Shown here in pieces: positions 16,319 to 24,895 of a DNA stretch of 64,000 bases (positions are counted from its first letter, which is position 1; each line of letters opens with the position of its first letter). This stretch comes from VXOZ01 sp965220045. GTDB lineage: Bacteria > Chloroflexota > UBA11872 > VXOZ01. The stretch covers positions 2,108,001 to 2,172,000 of the forward strand of contig OZ244803.1 of NCBI GenBank assembly GCA_965220045.1. Reading direction: 5' to 3'. The notes beneath the pieces are model-generated. The model did no database searches and was not told the DNA's origin. It saw only the letters and a list, made by a program, of their open reading frames with translations. The position numbers and the translations under genes are program-made.

Positions 16319-17077
16319 ATGAACGTTGACAAACGTCGCATCATGGCGGGCCTTCGAGAGCTTGGCGTCGTTCCCGGCGATCACTTGCTCGTCCACAGCT
16401 CCTTGCGCAGCTTTGGCTACGTTGCAGGGGGCGCCGACACCGTAGTCGATGCACTCCTCGAGACTGTTAGCGAGAGCGGCACCGTTCTCGTGCCCACGTT
16501 GACCTTCTCGATCCTCAAGTCTTACCCGCATGTGTTTTCCGTGGAACGAACTCCGTCGTCTACCGGACGCATAACCGAGACTCTTCGTCAGCGTAAAGGG
16601 GCTTTGCGCAGCGCGCATCCCGTTTCTTCCGCCGCGGCCATTGGATCGCAGGCTGCTTTTCTCACCGCCGCACACCGGGATACGCCTTGCGGCCCAGACT
16701 CGCCATATTTCCGCCTGTACGAATTGGGCGGTAAGGTCGTCTTCTTTGGGGCGTCGCTCGGCAGCAATTCGGTCTTTCACTGCGCGGAGGAAATCGCCAG
16801 TCCTGCCTATTTGGGCTTCGCAACGATCGAGGATGCCATCGTGGAGCACATGGACGGCCGCCGGCACACCGTCACCGCCCGCCGTTACGACTGCTCTGAT
16901 CGCGGGATTTCGCGCCACCTCGGCAATATGGAACCCATTTTTCTCGAGCGGGACCTTCTGCGCCGTGCCACGATCGGCCGGAGTAGGACGTACGTCATCA
17001 ACGCGCGGGACAACGTCGAGGTTTCGTGTGAGATCTTGGCGGAAGACCCAGGGTACATCCTTGCGCCGCTCAGCTAA
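16319..17077 (+). CDS. AAC(3)/YokD-family N-acetyltransferase
   Basis: 252 aa from the ATG at 16319; an upstream TTG is open but lacks support. The family includes aminoglycoside 3-N-acetyltransferases and related acetyl-CoA transferases of other amines. Typical segments are LGVVPGDHLLVHSSLRSFG (19-37 or so), GTVLVPTLTFS, and SAHPVSSAAAIG, the acetyl-CoA/substrate region with a conserved histidine. Environmental members without clinical resistance roles are common, so an actual antibiotic-modifying activity should not be assumed. It is divergent from the AAA protease gene and just upstream of nrdR. Confidence 0.85.
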   Translation: MNVDKRRIMAGLRELGVVPGDHLLVHSSLRSFGYVAGGADTVVDALLETVSESGTVLVPTLTFSILKSYPHVFSVERTPSSTGRITETLRQRKGALRSAHPVSSAAAIGSQAAFLTAAHRDTPCGPDSPYFRLYELGGKVVFFGASLGSNSVFHCAEEIASPAYLGFATIEDAIVEHMDGRRHTVTARRYDCSDRGISRHLGNMEPIFLERDLLRRATIGRSRTYVINARDNVEVSCEILAEDPGYILAPLS

Positions 17078-17119
17078 CTACATATAGCTCATTCAACACT
17101 TTATGGAAACTACATACTG

Positions 17120-17128
17120 TGCTATAGT
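17120..17128 (+). promoter_or_regulatory. Extended -10 promoter for nrdR
   Basis: TGCTATAGT, close to the extended -10 consensus, lies about 90 bases upstream of the nrdR start. A weak -35 (TTATGG) sits 16 bases upstream. No pair of NrdR boxes was recognised here. Confidence 0.45.
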
Positions 17129-17216
17129 GGTGACTGTCTAGTTCCGAGGCGGCTAGTTTGCTGGCAACTGCGTAGCCGGCTCGCGCAATCTATCTGTAGT
17201 CTGGGGAGGTATGCCC

Positions 17217-17855
17217 ATGCGCTGCCCGCAATGCGCCAAGCATGACACCCGAGTGGTAGACAGTCGACCGGAAGAGATGAGCATCCGCCGCCGCCGCGAG
17301 TGCGGCAACTGCGGCCACCGCTACACCACGTATGAGCGTCTGGAAGTCCTCGCCTGTCCGCACTGCGAATCAATTGAATCCCGCGTCGCGTCCTACCAAT
17401 TGTTGAGGGCCGGCTCGCGACGATTTCGCGAGTGCCTGCGCTGCGGCAGAGAGTTTACGACGACTGAGCGCGTGGACACTGTTCCGCTCACGGTAGTCAA
17501 GCGCGACGGCAGGCGCGAGGAGTTCAACCGGGGCAAGTTGCGGGACAAGATCAGCACGGCCTGCTGGAAGCGTCCGGTGAGTTCTGAGCAAGTGGGCAGC
17601 ATCGTTGACGGCATCGAACGCGACCTACTCGCACTGGGCGAGCCCGAAGTAGAGTCCACCGTTATCGGCGATAGGGTAATGCAGCGGTTGCGCGTTCTCG
17701 ATGAGGTTGCCTACGTGCGGTTTGCCTCCGTGTATCGCCATTTCGAAGACATCGACAGCATTGCCGAAGAGATCGCTGACTATCAGCAGTGGAAGCGGCG
17801 GCGCGCTCAGCCCGATCAAATTGCGCTGCTGCCGGAAGAAACGACCATCCCATAG
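17217..17855 (+). CDS. nrdR: NrdR-family ribonucleotide reductase repressor with two zinc ribbons
   Basis: 212 aa, about 60 longer than normal NrdR (about 150). NrdR senses ATP/dATP and represses ribonucleotide reductase genes. The second ATG (17217) is used: it gives the canonical start MRCPQC and has GGGGAGG seven bases upstream. The first zinc ribbon has Cys3, Cys6, Cys29 and Cys32, with the typical VVDSRP and RRRRECGNCGHRYTTYER. A second copy follows directly: Cys47, Cys50, Cys73 and Cys76, again CxxC-22-CxxC, ending RECLRCGREFTTTER. The ATP cone follows (about 88-178; VVKRDGRREEFNRGKLR). No nrd gene is in the window. Confidence 0.93.
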   Translation: MRCPQCAKHDTRVVDSRPEEMSIRRRRECGNCGHRYTTYERLEVLACPHCESIESRVASYQLLRAGSRRFRECLRCGREFTTTERVDTVPLTVVKRDGRREEFNRGKLRDKISTACWKRPVSSEQVGSIVDGIERDLLALGEPEVESTVIGDRVMQRLRVLDEVAYVRFASVYRHFEDIDSIAEEIADYQQWKRRRAQPDQIALLPEETTIP

Positions 17856-17949
17856 GCTAGTCGCGGATGTTTTTCGAAATTGACTGCCAGATCGGGGCCC
17901 GCGAGTGCCGGATTGTCAGCGCCCTAGCGTTTGAGTAGAAGTCCTTCCC

Positions 17950-18372
17950 GTGAAGCCCTCCCCCGTGCCCAACATTCTCTTCTATTGGTTGCCCCCACTC
18001 GTCTGGATGGCTCTCATCTACTACGGTTCCGCGCAACCCACGTTGCCGTCACTCACCCATAGCCTCCTCGATTCGCTGTTGAAGTACGGCGCGCACTTTG
18101 TAGAATACGCAGTCCTGGCGGCGCTCTGGTACCGTGCGATCTACTCGCGCTTTCCCCACCCGAAGATTCAGCCCTTGGCACTCTTGATTGTCGTCATCTA
18201 CGCCCTCAGCGACGAGTTCCACCAGTCATTCGTGCCGGGCAGAAGCGCCACGTGGCAGGATGTGGCCGTAGACGTGATTGGCGGTGCGAGCGCACTCCTC
18301 GTGTGGAATGTCGTGCACCAATGGCGCAACCGTACCCGCACGCCCCCCGCGGCGCGCCGGCAAGAACCCTAG
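17950..18372 (+). CDS. VanZ-family membrane protein
   Basis: 140 aa with a GTG start. Four hydrophobic segments are visible: WLPPLVWMALIYYGSA, an amphipathic KYGAHFVEYAVLAALWYRA, LALLIVVIYALSDEFHQSFVPGR and VIGGASALLVWNVV. The sequence ALSDEFHQSFVPGRSATWQD is the VanZ signature. VanZ in enterococci gives low teicoplanin resistance, but most chromosomal homologues have no known role. The 3' end converges on mnmE with 13 bases between the stops. Confidence 0.85.
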   Translation: MKPSPVPNILFYWLPPLVWMALIYYGSAQPTLPSLTHSLLDSLLKYGAHFVEYAVLAALWYRAIYSRFPHPKIQPLALLIVVIYALSDEFHQSFVPGRSATWQDVAVDVIGGASALLVWNVVHQWRNRTRTPPAARRQEP

Positions 18373-18385
18373 CCCTGTCTACCGC

Positions 18386-19789
18386 CTACTTGCCAATGCA
18401 AAAATCGGCAAAGATGCGGTCCAGCAGATCTTCCGTCGCGCTTTCGCCGGTGAGTTCTCCCAGGGCATTCACCGCAGCGCGCAGACCAATGCAGGCAAAG
18501 TCCTCCGGCAACTGTTCGACCGCGGCTTGGCGCGCTTCCCTGAGCGCCGTTTGCGCCTCCTCCAGAACCTCCCGATGCCGGAGCGAGGTAATCACGGCGC
18601 CGTCGCTGGGCAGCCCTCCTTTCAACAGCAAGTTGCTGATTCTCGCGCGCAACTCCGCCAGGCCGTCAGGGGTGACTGCAGAGGTGTGCACGACCACGGC
18701 GCCGTTCACCAGATCCTGCACGTCACTTGGCAGAAGGGCTTTCGCCTTGTCGGCCTTATTCAGTGCGACGACTGCCACTTGGTCTGAGCCTGGGGCACAA
18801 GCGCTGTTCACTTCGGCAATTACGTCCTGGTCTGCCGGCTGTAACGGCATGCTGCCGTCCAAGACGAGGATCACAAGGCGGGCAGCAGCCAGCGATGCCC
18901 GGCTCCGTTCAACGCCGATCTTTTCCACCGCATCATCGGTAGTAGCAATTCCCGCCGTATCCGCCAACACGAGCGGTATGCCGCAAATGTCAACCGTTTC
19001 CTCAAGTACGTCGCGCGTCGTCCCGGGTATATCGGTGACGATTGCCCGGTCGGCAGACAAGAAGGCGTTGAGCAGGCTCGACTTGCCGACATTCGGGCGG
19101 CCCACGAGCACGGCAGGCACGCCCTCGCGTACCAGTGCGCCGTTCTGAGCCGTCGCGAGCAATGCATCCAAGGCGGTCAGCGCTTCTTCAATGGATGCTG
19201 CCACTTCATGCGTGGGAACAGCGGGCACGTCGTCCTCGCTAAAGTCGATATTGGCCTCCAAGCGCGCCAATAGCCCCAGCACCTGTTGGCGCAATGCCTG
19301 CACTTGACGGGACAGGCGACCCTCCAACTGACTGAGCGCGAACGACACGCCCTTGCCCGTGCGAGCGCGCACCACGTCCATCACCGCCTCTGCCTGGGCC
19401 AGATCGAGTTTCCCGTTGAGAAAGGCGCGCAGCGTAAACTCTCCCGGCCGCGCCAAGCGCGCGCCTTGCGCTACGAGCATCGCCAGGACGTGGCGCAGCA
19501 CGGCGGGGCTGCCGTGGCAGGAAAACTCTACGACGTCCTCTCCCGTGTACGACTGCGGGCGCCGCATAAAGGTGCAGAGCGCCTGGTCGAGCCGTTCGTT
19601 GGTAGCCGGGTCGACGACGAATCCGATATACGCCCGGTGGCTCTGCCATCCGCACGGTTTCTGTGGTCGATAACAGCGCCGGCCAATGGCGAGCGCCTGG
19701 CTGCCGCTCAGCCGTACGATGCCGATCGCGCCTTCACCCGGCGGCGTCGCCACGGCAGTAATAGTATCGTCAAGGTCTACCCGTGCCAT
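18386..19789 (-). CDS. mnmE: tRNA uridine-5-carboxymethylaminomethyl modification GTPase MnmE
   Basis: 467 aa, standard length. With MnmG it installs the cmnm5 group at U34 of certain tRNAs using methylene-THF. The N-terminal formyl/methylene-THF-binding domain begins DDTITAVATPPGEGAIGIVRLSG. The inserted G domain has G1 GRPNVGKSS (230-238), G2/G3 with PGTTRD and DTAGI, and NKAD. The protein ends in CIGK, the conserved C-terminal motif with the catalytic cysteine. It is 93 bases downstream of pyrE on the same strand. Confidence 0.97.
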   Translation of the reverse strand: MARVDLDDTITAVATPPGEGAIGIVRLSGSQALAIGRRCYRPQKPCGWQSHRAYIGFVVDPATNERLDQALCTFMRRPQSYTGEDVVEFSCHGSPAVLRHVLAMLVAQGARLARPGEFTLRAFLNGKLDLAQAEAVMDVVRARTGKGVSFALSQLEGRLSRQVQALRQQVLGLLARLEANIDFSEDDVPAVPTHEVAASIEEALTALDALLATAQNGALVREGVPAVLVGRPNVGKSSLLNAFLSADRAIVTDIPGTTRDVLEETVDICGIPLVLADTAGIATTDDAVEKIGVERSRASLAAARLVILVLDGSMPLQPADQDVIAEVNSACAPGSDQVAVVALNKADKAKALLPSDVQDLVNGAVVVHTSAVTPDGLAELRARISNLLLKGGLPSDGAVITSLRHREVLEEAQTALREARQAAVEQLPEDFACIGLRAAVNALGELTGESATEDLLDRIFADFCIGK

Positions 19790-19882
19790 TCCCTACCTCT
19801 GGCAGCAACCAAGCTCTCGGCGCACAGGGGTGCAGAAAGTCAGGTTGGTGTTTCACGCTACGCGAGATCGCGTCCGCCGGCA

Positions 19883-20446
19883 TCAGCTAGTGCGGAGTGA
19901 GGCATCGACGCCGAGATCGCCGATTGTGTAGATGGACTGATAGGCGTAGCCGGCGGCGGCTATGGCAGCAGCCCCGCCCTGCAGGCGATCGACAAGGGTC
20001 CAAATGCCGGTTACCACACCGCCCGCCTCCGTAACCGCCTCCGCGGCGCGCAACACGGAGCCGCCGGTCGAAACCGTATCCTCCAGGATCGCTACGCGCA
20101 TGCCCGGCTGCAAAGGACCTTCCACCTGCTTTCCGGCGCCGTGCTCCTTCGCCTGGCTGCGCACGATGAGAGCGGCAAGCGGCGTATTTGCGGTGAAACT
20201 GGCAACGGCAACCGCGGTCACTACCGGGTCTGCGGCCACCGTCATGCCGGCAACGGCGTCGGGCAAGGGCTGGCCCAAGGCCCGCAACATCACGCGCCCG
20301 GTCAAGAATGCGCCTTCCGCGGAAAGCGTCACGAGACGGCAATCAACATAGTATTTTGCCCGCTGGCCGGAGCTGAGGATAAAGTCCCCCACCGTGACGG
20401 CTTCTGTCTGCAGTAACGCGCGTAACCGTTCTCGTTCAGTCTCCAC
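19883..20446 (-). CDS. pyrE: Orotate phosphoribosyltransferase
   Basis: 187 aa. Converts orotate and PRPP to OMP in pyrimidine synthesis. The PRPP-binding segment VAILEDTVSTGGSV is the type I PRTase motif, and the N-terminal part FILSSGQRAKYYVDCRLVTL matches bacterial PyrE. The flexible-loop lysine region SQAKEHGAGKQVEG is also present. It starts with ATG at 20446 and leads a two-gene run with mnmE. Confidence 0.93.
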   Translation of the reverse strand: METERERLRALLQTEAVTVGDFILSSGQRAKYYVDCRLVTLSAEGAFLTGRVMLRALGQPLPDAVAGMTVAADPVVTAVAVASFTANTPLAALIVRSQAKEHGAGKQVEGPLQPGMRVAILEDTVSTGGSVLRAAEAVTEAGGVVTGIWTLVDRLQGGAAAIAAAGYAYQSIYTIGDLGVDASLRTS

Positions 20447-20744
20447 GGAGATCCCCTTCCGCGTCTAAGGTGTTCAGAGTCACTAACGATTTTAGCCAGC
20501 CGTCACAACCCTGACCAGAGCCGCCTATCGTCGCGAAGTTCCGAGCATTGTTCGTGCCGGCATCCGGAGTGAATTCTGCAGCAAGTGGCTGGACTTTGAA
20601 AGCCCAGGCAGCATCCCTGCAACCAATTGCCTGATCGAGGCATCTTGCCAATCCGGTTGACATGTGCTGAATTGCCGTCAGACAATACAGCAAACCCACG
20701 AACGCAAGCATCCCCGGTTTCAACACGGCATCCACTGGAAAACT
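20447..20744. other. Divergent intergenic region, pyrE / HAD hydrolase
   Basis: About 300 bases between divergent genes. A 105-codon minus-strand frame across it overlaps pyrE in another frame and has no recognisable domain. No riboswitch or clear PyrR-type attenuator was seen. Confidence 0.45.
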
Positions 20745-21458
20745 ATGGCACAAGACTCGCTCAAGGGCATATTCTTTGACTTAGGCGGCACCCTGACATC
20801 AGCCTATCCCTCGGTAACTGAACACATAGTGCAGACCCTCGCTGATCTTGGGCATCCGCTGCCCCACCGCGACGTGGCGAGCGCGGCGGCTTCGCTCTCG
20901 CTTCGATTCGAGGATCCCAGGAACCGCGGGTGGTCGCTAAGCCATGAGCGCTCCTTTGCCTTTTGGAATCAGTATTACCGTGATCTCCTGGAAATCCTCA
21001 AAATCCCACGGGCTGAACGCGCAAATTTCGCCTTGCGCATCTACGAAAAACTGAGCAGGCCGCAGGGCTACGCGCTCTATCCCGATGTGATACCGGTGCT
21101 GGAACGCTTGGCGGCGGAGGGATATCGGCTGGCGCTGGTCTCCAATTGGGAAGCCTGGGGCGCGGAGCTCGTCGACTATCTGGGCATCAGCCGCTACTTT
21201 CCCACGCAGGTGCTCTCGGGTTGTGTCGGTGTGGAAAAACCGGACGCGGCAATATTCAGGCTTGCCCTCGAACAGGCGGCTCTGCCGCCCGAGCAAGTTC
21301 TCTTCATCGGTGACATAGTGGAACTTGACATCGAACCCGCCGAGGCCGTCGGCATGCAGGCGGTCCTGATCGATCGCCATGCCGAGAGGAGCGCCCAAGA
21401 CCCTGCATGCATCCGCTCTCTCCATGAGTTGCACGACCACGAATTCTTGCAACGCTAA
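20745..21458 (+). CDS. HAD-superfamily hydrolase (subfamily IA)
   Basis: 237 aa from the ATG at 20745 (MAQDSLKGIFFDLGGTLT). HAD motif I is FDLGGTL, so the second acid of DxD is glycine, a variant common among uncharacterised HAD-IA proteins. Motif II is LALVSNWE, motif III lysine is in GVEKPDAAIF, and motif IV is FIGDIVELD. An alpha-helical cap lies between motifs I and II. It probably dephosphorylates a small metabolite; with the DxD acid changed, the chemistry may differ from a standard phosphatase. Confidence 0.88.
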   Translation: MAQDSLKGIFFDLGGTLTSAYPSVTEHIVQTLADLGHPLPHRDVASAAASLSLRFEDPRNRGWSLSHERSFAFWNQYYRDLLEILKIPRAERANFALRIYEKLSRPQGYALYPDVIPVLERLAAEGYRLALVSNWEAWGAELVDYLGISRYFPTQVLSGCVGVEKPDAAIFRLALEQAALPPEQVLFIGDIVELDIEPAEAVGMQAVLIDRHAERSAQDPACIRSLHELHDHEFLQR

Positions 21459-21570
21459 GCATGTGTATTTGGCTAAAGTGCGCTTACGCTGCAATATTGA
21501 AATTCACCAACAAGCCGTAGCGCGGGGGCTTGTCCCCAATGCTGTCACATTAAGTGGATGTCTTCAGTTT

Positions 21571-21625
21571 TCTCCGTTCGTGCTGAGGGCTTCACGGAAG
21601 CCCTTGTCGAAACGCAATCGGAGCG
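21571..21625. repeat. Dispersed hairpin element, CTGAG/GTCGAAG family
   Basis: CTCCGTTCG, then CTGAGGGCTTCACGGAAGCC, then TTGTCGAAACG and CGGAG. The outer CTCCG/CGGAG and inner GGGCTTC/GAAGCCC arms can pair. Related copies lie at 29877, 47022 and 51945. Confidence 0.7.
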
Positions 21626-21650
21626 TAGAATGCCCAAGACCGACGATTTC

Positions 21651-21702
21651 GTGCCTGAGCCGTTCGCCCTGAGCTAGGTCGAAGGGTGAACGGCTCAGGC
21701 AC
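21651..21702. repeat. Perfect 15-bp inverted repeat with CTGAG/GTCGAAG core
   Basis: GTGCCTGAGCCGTTC (21651-21665) and GAACGGCTCAGGCAC (21688-21702) are perfect complements around a core CCCTGAGCTAGGTCGAAGGG that also folds. The core is shared with other elements in the window, but the outer arms are specific to this copy. Confidence 0.85.
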
Positions 21703-21856
21703 GGGCTTAAATGCGACACCAATGGGGCTTGTCCCCCGCCTCTTCGCGCCAAGAGTAAACAAGGTCTCAAGCAGGAGTTTAGTACCGGTAAGCGCAGCGA
21801 GACGATAAGGAAGAGAAGAAAGCATTTCCATACCGGTAGCGCAAAGGCAGCCAAAA

Positions 21857-24214
21857 GTGGCACGCGATCTTACCGACATCCTGAAGTCGACGTTTGGGCA
21901 CGATAGCTTCTTACCCTTGCAGAGAGAAGCCATCGAAAACGTCCTGGCCGGCCGGGATTCGCTGGTTCTCATGCCCACCGGCGGCGGCAAGTCATTGTGC
22001 TACCAATTGCCCGCTCAGTGCTTGGAGGGCATGACGCTTGTGATTTCGCCACTCATCGCGCTGATGCAGGATCAAGTTGACGCCTTGAAAGCGCGCGGCA
22101 TTTCCGCGGCGTTCATCAATAGCACACTCACCGCCGCTGAAGCGCGACGCGTGCAAGTCAGTGCTCACAGGGGCCAAATCGGTCTTCTGTACGTTGCGCC
22201 CGAGCGCGTCGTAACGGCATCGTTCCGCGACTTCCTGCACTCTTTGAAACTCAGCCTCATCGCAATCGATGAGGCGCACTGCATCTCCGAGTGGGGACAC
22301 GACTTCCGACCTGACTACCGAGCCCTGCAGGTGCTACGCAGCAACTATCCAACGGTCCCGGTGATTGCGCTCACGGCCACCGCGACGGAGCGCGTCCGGC
22401 AAGACATTGTCAACCAACTCCGCATGCCCGACGCCAACCAGTTCGTCGCCAGCTTCAATCGTCCAAATCTGACCTATCACGTTAGACCGAAGCGGCGGAG
22501 CTTTGAGACTCTGCTCGATTTATTGGGAAAGCACCGGGATAGCCCTGCAATCATCTATCGATTTTCACGGCAGAGCACCGAAGACTTGGCTGCCGAATTA
22601 GCGGCGCACGGCTTCAATGCATTGCCCTATCACGCCGGGCTTGAGGACGATTTGCGCAGGCAGACACAAGAGGCCTTCCTGCGCGATGACGTGCCCATTA
22701 TCGTTGCGACAATCGCGTTCGGTATGGGCATTGACAAGCCGGATGTCCGTTTGGTTGTACATTACGACCTCCCCAAGACGATAGAGGGCTACTATCAAGA
22801 GACCGGCCGCGCCGGGCGCGACGGCCTGCCCAGCGAGTGCGTGCTCTTCTATTCGTACGGCGACAAGATCAATCAGGAGTACTTCATAAACCAGATCGAG
22901 GATGACTCCGAGCGCGCTAACGCCAAAGAGAAGCTCGCCCAGATGGTCGCGTACGGCGAAACCGGAACCTGCCGCAGAGAATTCCTGCTTGCTTACTTTG
23001 GCGAAGAGTGGCAAGAAGAAAACTGCGGCGCGTGCGACGTGTGTGTTGCCAAGGCAGAGCCGCACACCGCCGCGCACACGTATGACGGCACCGAAATTGC
23101 ACTGAAGGTGCTATCTACCGTCGTACGGACCGGCGAACGCTTTGGCGCCAACCACGTCGTTAAGGTATTGCGCGGCAGCCGGGCGCGGCTAGTCCGACAA
23201 TTCCGGCATGATGAATTGCCCGTCTACGGCATCGCGCGCGACTTTACCAGAGACGGCCTGCAGGATGTCATCGAGCAACTCATCGACCAGGAATTTCTGG
23301 CACGCAGCACGAGCGGCAGCTACCCGACACTCTGTGTTACGGCCAAAGGGAGGTCTCTCATTCAGAATCGGGATACCGTCATGCTTGCCGGCAGCACGGT
23401 GCCTGGGGCAGATGCGGCAGACGCACCCGATCACGGTTTATTCGAGAGGCTGCGCGCTCTGCGGCAAGAAATCTCTTCTGAAATAGCAGCCCCGGCATTC
23501 ACGGTATTTCCCGATGAAACGCTCAGGCAAATGGCGGTCCATCAACCGGGGGACGACGCAGCGCTGCTGCGCATCAAAGGGGTAGGGCCCAGAAAGCTCG
23601 AGCAATTTGGCGAACGGTTTCTCGCAGTGATAGCAGAGCACCGCAAACAGCACGGCACTGCCGACTCGTCCTCACCAGTTGAGGCAGCACAAGAGCGTCC
23701 GGCAAGCGCACACCTGGACCAGACACGCACGTCCTACCCACGCGCCTATGAGAGGTGGCAACCGGAGGAAGAAGAGCGGCTCCAGAGCCTGTTCACGGCG
23801 GGCCGCTCGATACCGGACATCGCGTTGGAAATGAAACGGCAGCCTTCGGCAATTGCATCGCGCCTCCGCGTACTGGGGTTGGCTCCCGATAATCGCTTAA
23901 TGCTTAGCGCTACGGAACAGCAAACGTTAGACTTAGTGCGCCGGAACTTGAGCATTCAGGATATCGCTAGGGAGCGCCAGCTTTCGCCGGGAACGGTGCT
24001 TGCACACATGGAGCGCATTGCCGAAACGAACGAGGTTATGGACATTAGCCACATGCTGCCTGCGCCGGATCGCTGCGAGCGCATTGCGGAGGCCTTTGGC
24101 AACTCGGAGAGTGACTATTTGCTGGCGCCGGTGAAGGAACGGCTGGGTGAAGATTTCACGTACGAAGAACTGCGGCTCGTACGCATTCAGTTGCGCCAGG
24201 GTAAACCGGCTTAG
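21857..24214 (+). CDS. recQ: RecQ-family ATP-dependent DNA helicase
   Basis: 785 aa from a GTG start. A 3'-5' helicase for recombinational repair and fork restart. Walker A is MPTGGGKSLCYQ (about 39-50), the DEAH box is at 138-141 in IDEAHCISEWGHDFR, and motif VI is QETGRAGRDG. The RQC zinc site is CRREFLLAYFGEEW plus CGACDVC, followed by a winged helix and an HRDC domain (DETLRQMAVHQPGDDAALL). The last 190 residues carry two helix-turn-helix-like segments, one WQPEEEERLQSLFTAGRSI and one resembling the HTH_40 domain seen at the C-terminus of some RecQ proteins. Confidence 0.95.
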   Translation: MARDLTDILKSTFGHDSFLPLQREAIENVLAGRDSLVLMPTGGGKSLCYQLPAQCLEGMTLVISPLIALMQDQVDALKARGISAAFINSTLTAAEARRVQVSAHRGQIGLLYVAPERVVTASFRDFLHSLKLSLIAIDEAHCISEWGHDFRPDYRALQVLRSNYPTVPVIALTATATERVRQDIVNQLRMPDANQFVASFNRPNLTYHVRPKRRSFETLLDLLGKHRDSPAIIYRFSRQSTEDLAAELAAHGFNALPYHAGLEDDLRRQTQEAFLRDDVPIIVATIAFGMGIDKPDVRLVVHYDLPKTIEGYYQETGRAGRDGLPSECVLFYSYGDKINQEYFINQIEDDSERANAKEKLAQMVAYGETGTCRREFLLAYFGEEWQEENCGACDVCVAKAEPHTAAHTYDGTEIALKVLSTVVRTGERFGANHVVKVLRGSRARLVRQFRHDELPVYGIARDFTRDGLQDVIEQLIDQEFLARSTSGSYPTLCVTAKGRSLIQNRDTVMLAGSTVPGADAADAPDHGLFERLRALRQEISSEIAAPAFTVFPDETLRQMAVHQPGDDAALLRIKGVGPRKLEQFGERFLAVIAEHRKQHGTADSSSPVEAAQERPASAHLDQTRTSYPRAYERWQPEEEERLQSLFTAGRSIPDIALEMKRQPSAIASRLRVLGLAPDNRLMLSATEQQTLDLVRRNLSIQDIARERQLSPGTVLAHMERIAETNEVMDISHMLPAPDRCERIAEAFGNSESDYLLAPVKERLGEDFTYEELRLVRIQLRQGKPA

Positions 24215-24259
24215 GGCCATGTCATCAGACACCGTCTGACTAAGGATGAAGGAAGACCC

Positions 24260-24835
24260 GTGAGCGACGATACGCAAGACGATGGACGCCCGCCGCTGGG
24301 CTGGAAACTCATCGACTCGAAGGTTGTCTTTAGCGGCCGCTTCCCGGTACGGGAGGACGTCCTGGAAGCGGAGCTAGACGGTAGACGCATGCTGTATACC
24401 TACCTGGACATTCGCCGGGATGCGGTTGCCGTGCTTGCGCTCACCGACGCAGACGAAGCCGTGCTCGTGCGCCAGTACCGCCACCCGTTGCGCCGCACGA
24501 CGTTGGAAGTGCCCGCGGGAGCGCTTGATCCGGATGAAGACCCTGCGTCGGGCGCACGGCGCGAGTTGGAAGAGGAGACGGGGTACCGGGCCGGCAAGAT
24601 GCGACCGTTGGGACTCTACCATCCCAGCACACCCCTGCTGCCGCTCAAAATGCGTCTTTACTTCGCAACCGAACTTGTCTATCATGCACCACAGCGAGAT
24701 GAATTCGAGATTATGCAGGTCGAGCTCGTGCCCGCAAGAGAGATCTTGCAGCAGGTGCTCGACGGCAAGCGACCGGAGGCGGCGTTGACCGTTAGCGTGC
24801 TTCTCGCCGCTCAACGCGGTTGGCTGCCGGATTAA
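24260..24835 (+). CDS. Nudix hydrolase, ADP-ribose pyrophosphatase-like
   Basis: 191 aa with a GTG start and GAAGGAAG ribosome site. The Nudix box reads GALDPDEDPASGARRELEEE followed by TGY, matching GX5EX7REUXEEXGU with D at the first acid. The surrounding layout (a beta strand VLVRQYRHPLRRTTLEVPAG before the box and GLYHPSTPLLPLKMRLYFA after it) is the ADP-ribose/ADP-sugar pyrophosphatase type. It lies 45 bases after recQ and shortly before the Gfo/Idh cluster; it could clear ADP-ribose or nucleotide sugars. Confidence 0.92.
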   Translation: MSDDTQDDGRPPLGWKLIDSKVVFSGRFPVREDVLEAELDGRRMLYTYLDIRRDAVAVLALTDADEAVLVRQYRHPLRRTTLEVPAGALDPDEDPASGARRELEEETGYRAGKMRPLGLYHPSTPLLPLKMRLYFATELVYHAPQRDEFEIMQVELVPAREILQQVLDGKRPEAALTVSVLLAAQRGWLPD

Positions 24836-24895
24836 GTACGTTTCTAATGGCCGCGTTTGCCCGTAGCAGCGGTGCCCTATGCTTGGGAATGCCAG

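Larger units (their letters stand above)
21459..21856. other. Repeat-bearing intergenic region before recQ
   Basis: About 400 bases with no convincing gene. It contains two elements of the dispersed CTGAG/GTCGAAG hairpin family (21571-21625 and 21651-21702) and copies of a short GGGGCTTGTCCCC repeat also found at 48.7-49.5 kb. Confidence 0.7.

Noticed and set aside
15999..16344. Minus-strand frames in the AAA protease / acetyltransferase gap
   Set aside because: Short, overlapping each other and the acetyltransferase start, with no conserved motif.
16319..17077. Clinical-type aminoglycoside resistance
   Set aside because: The protein belongs to the wider AAC(3)/YokD family; environmental members often have no resistance role, and no mobile element is near.
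20436..20753. A 105-codon minus-strand frame upstream of pyrE
   Set aside because: It overlaps the pyrE 5' end in another frame and has no recognisable features.
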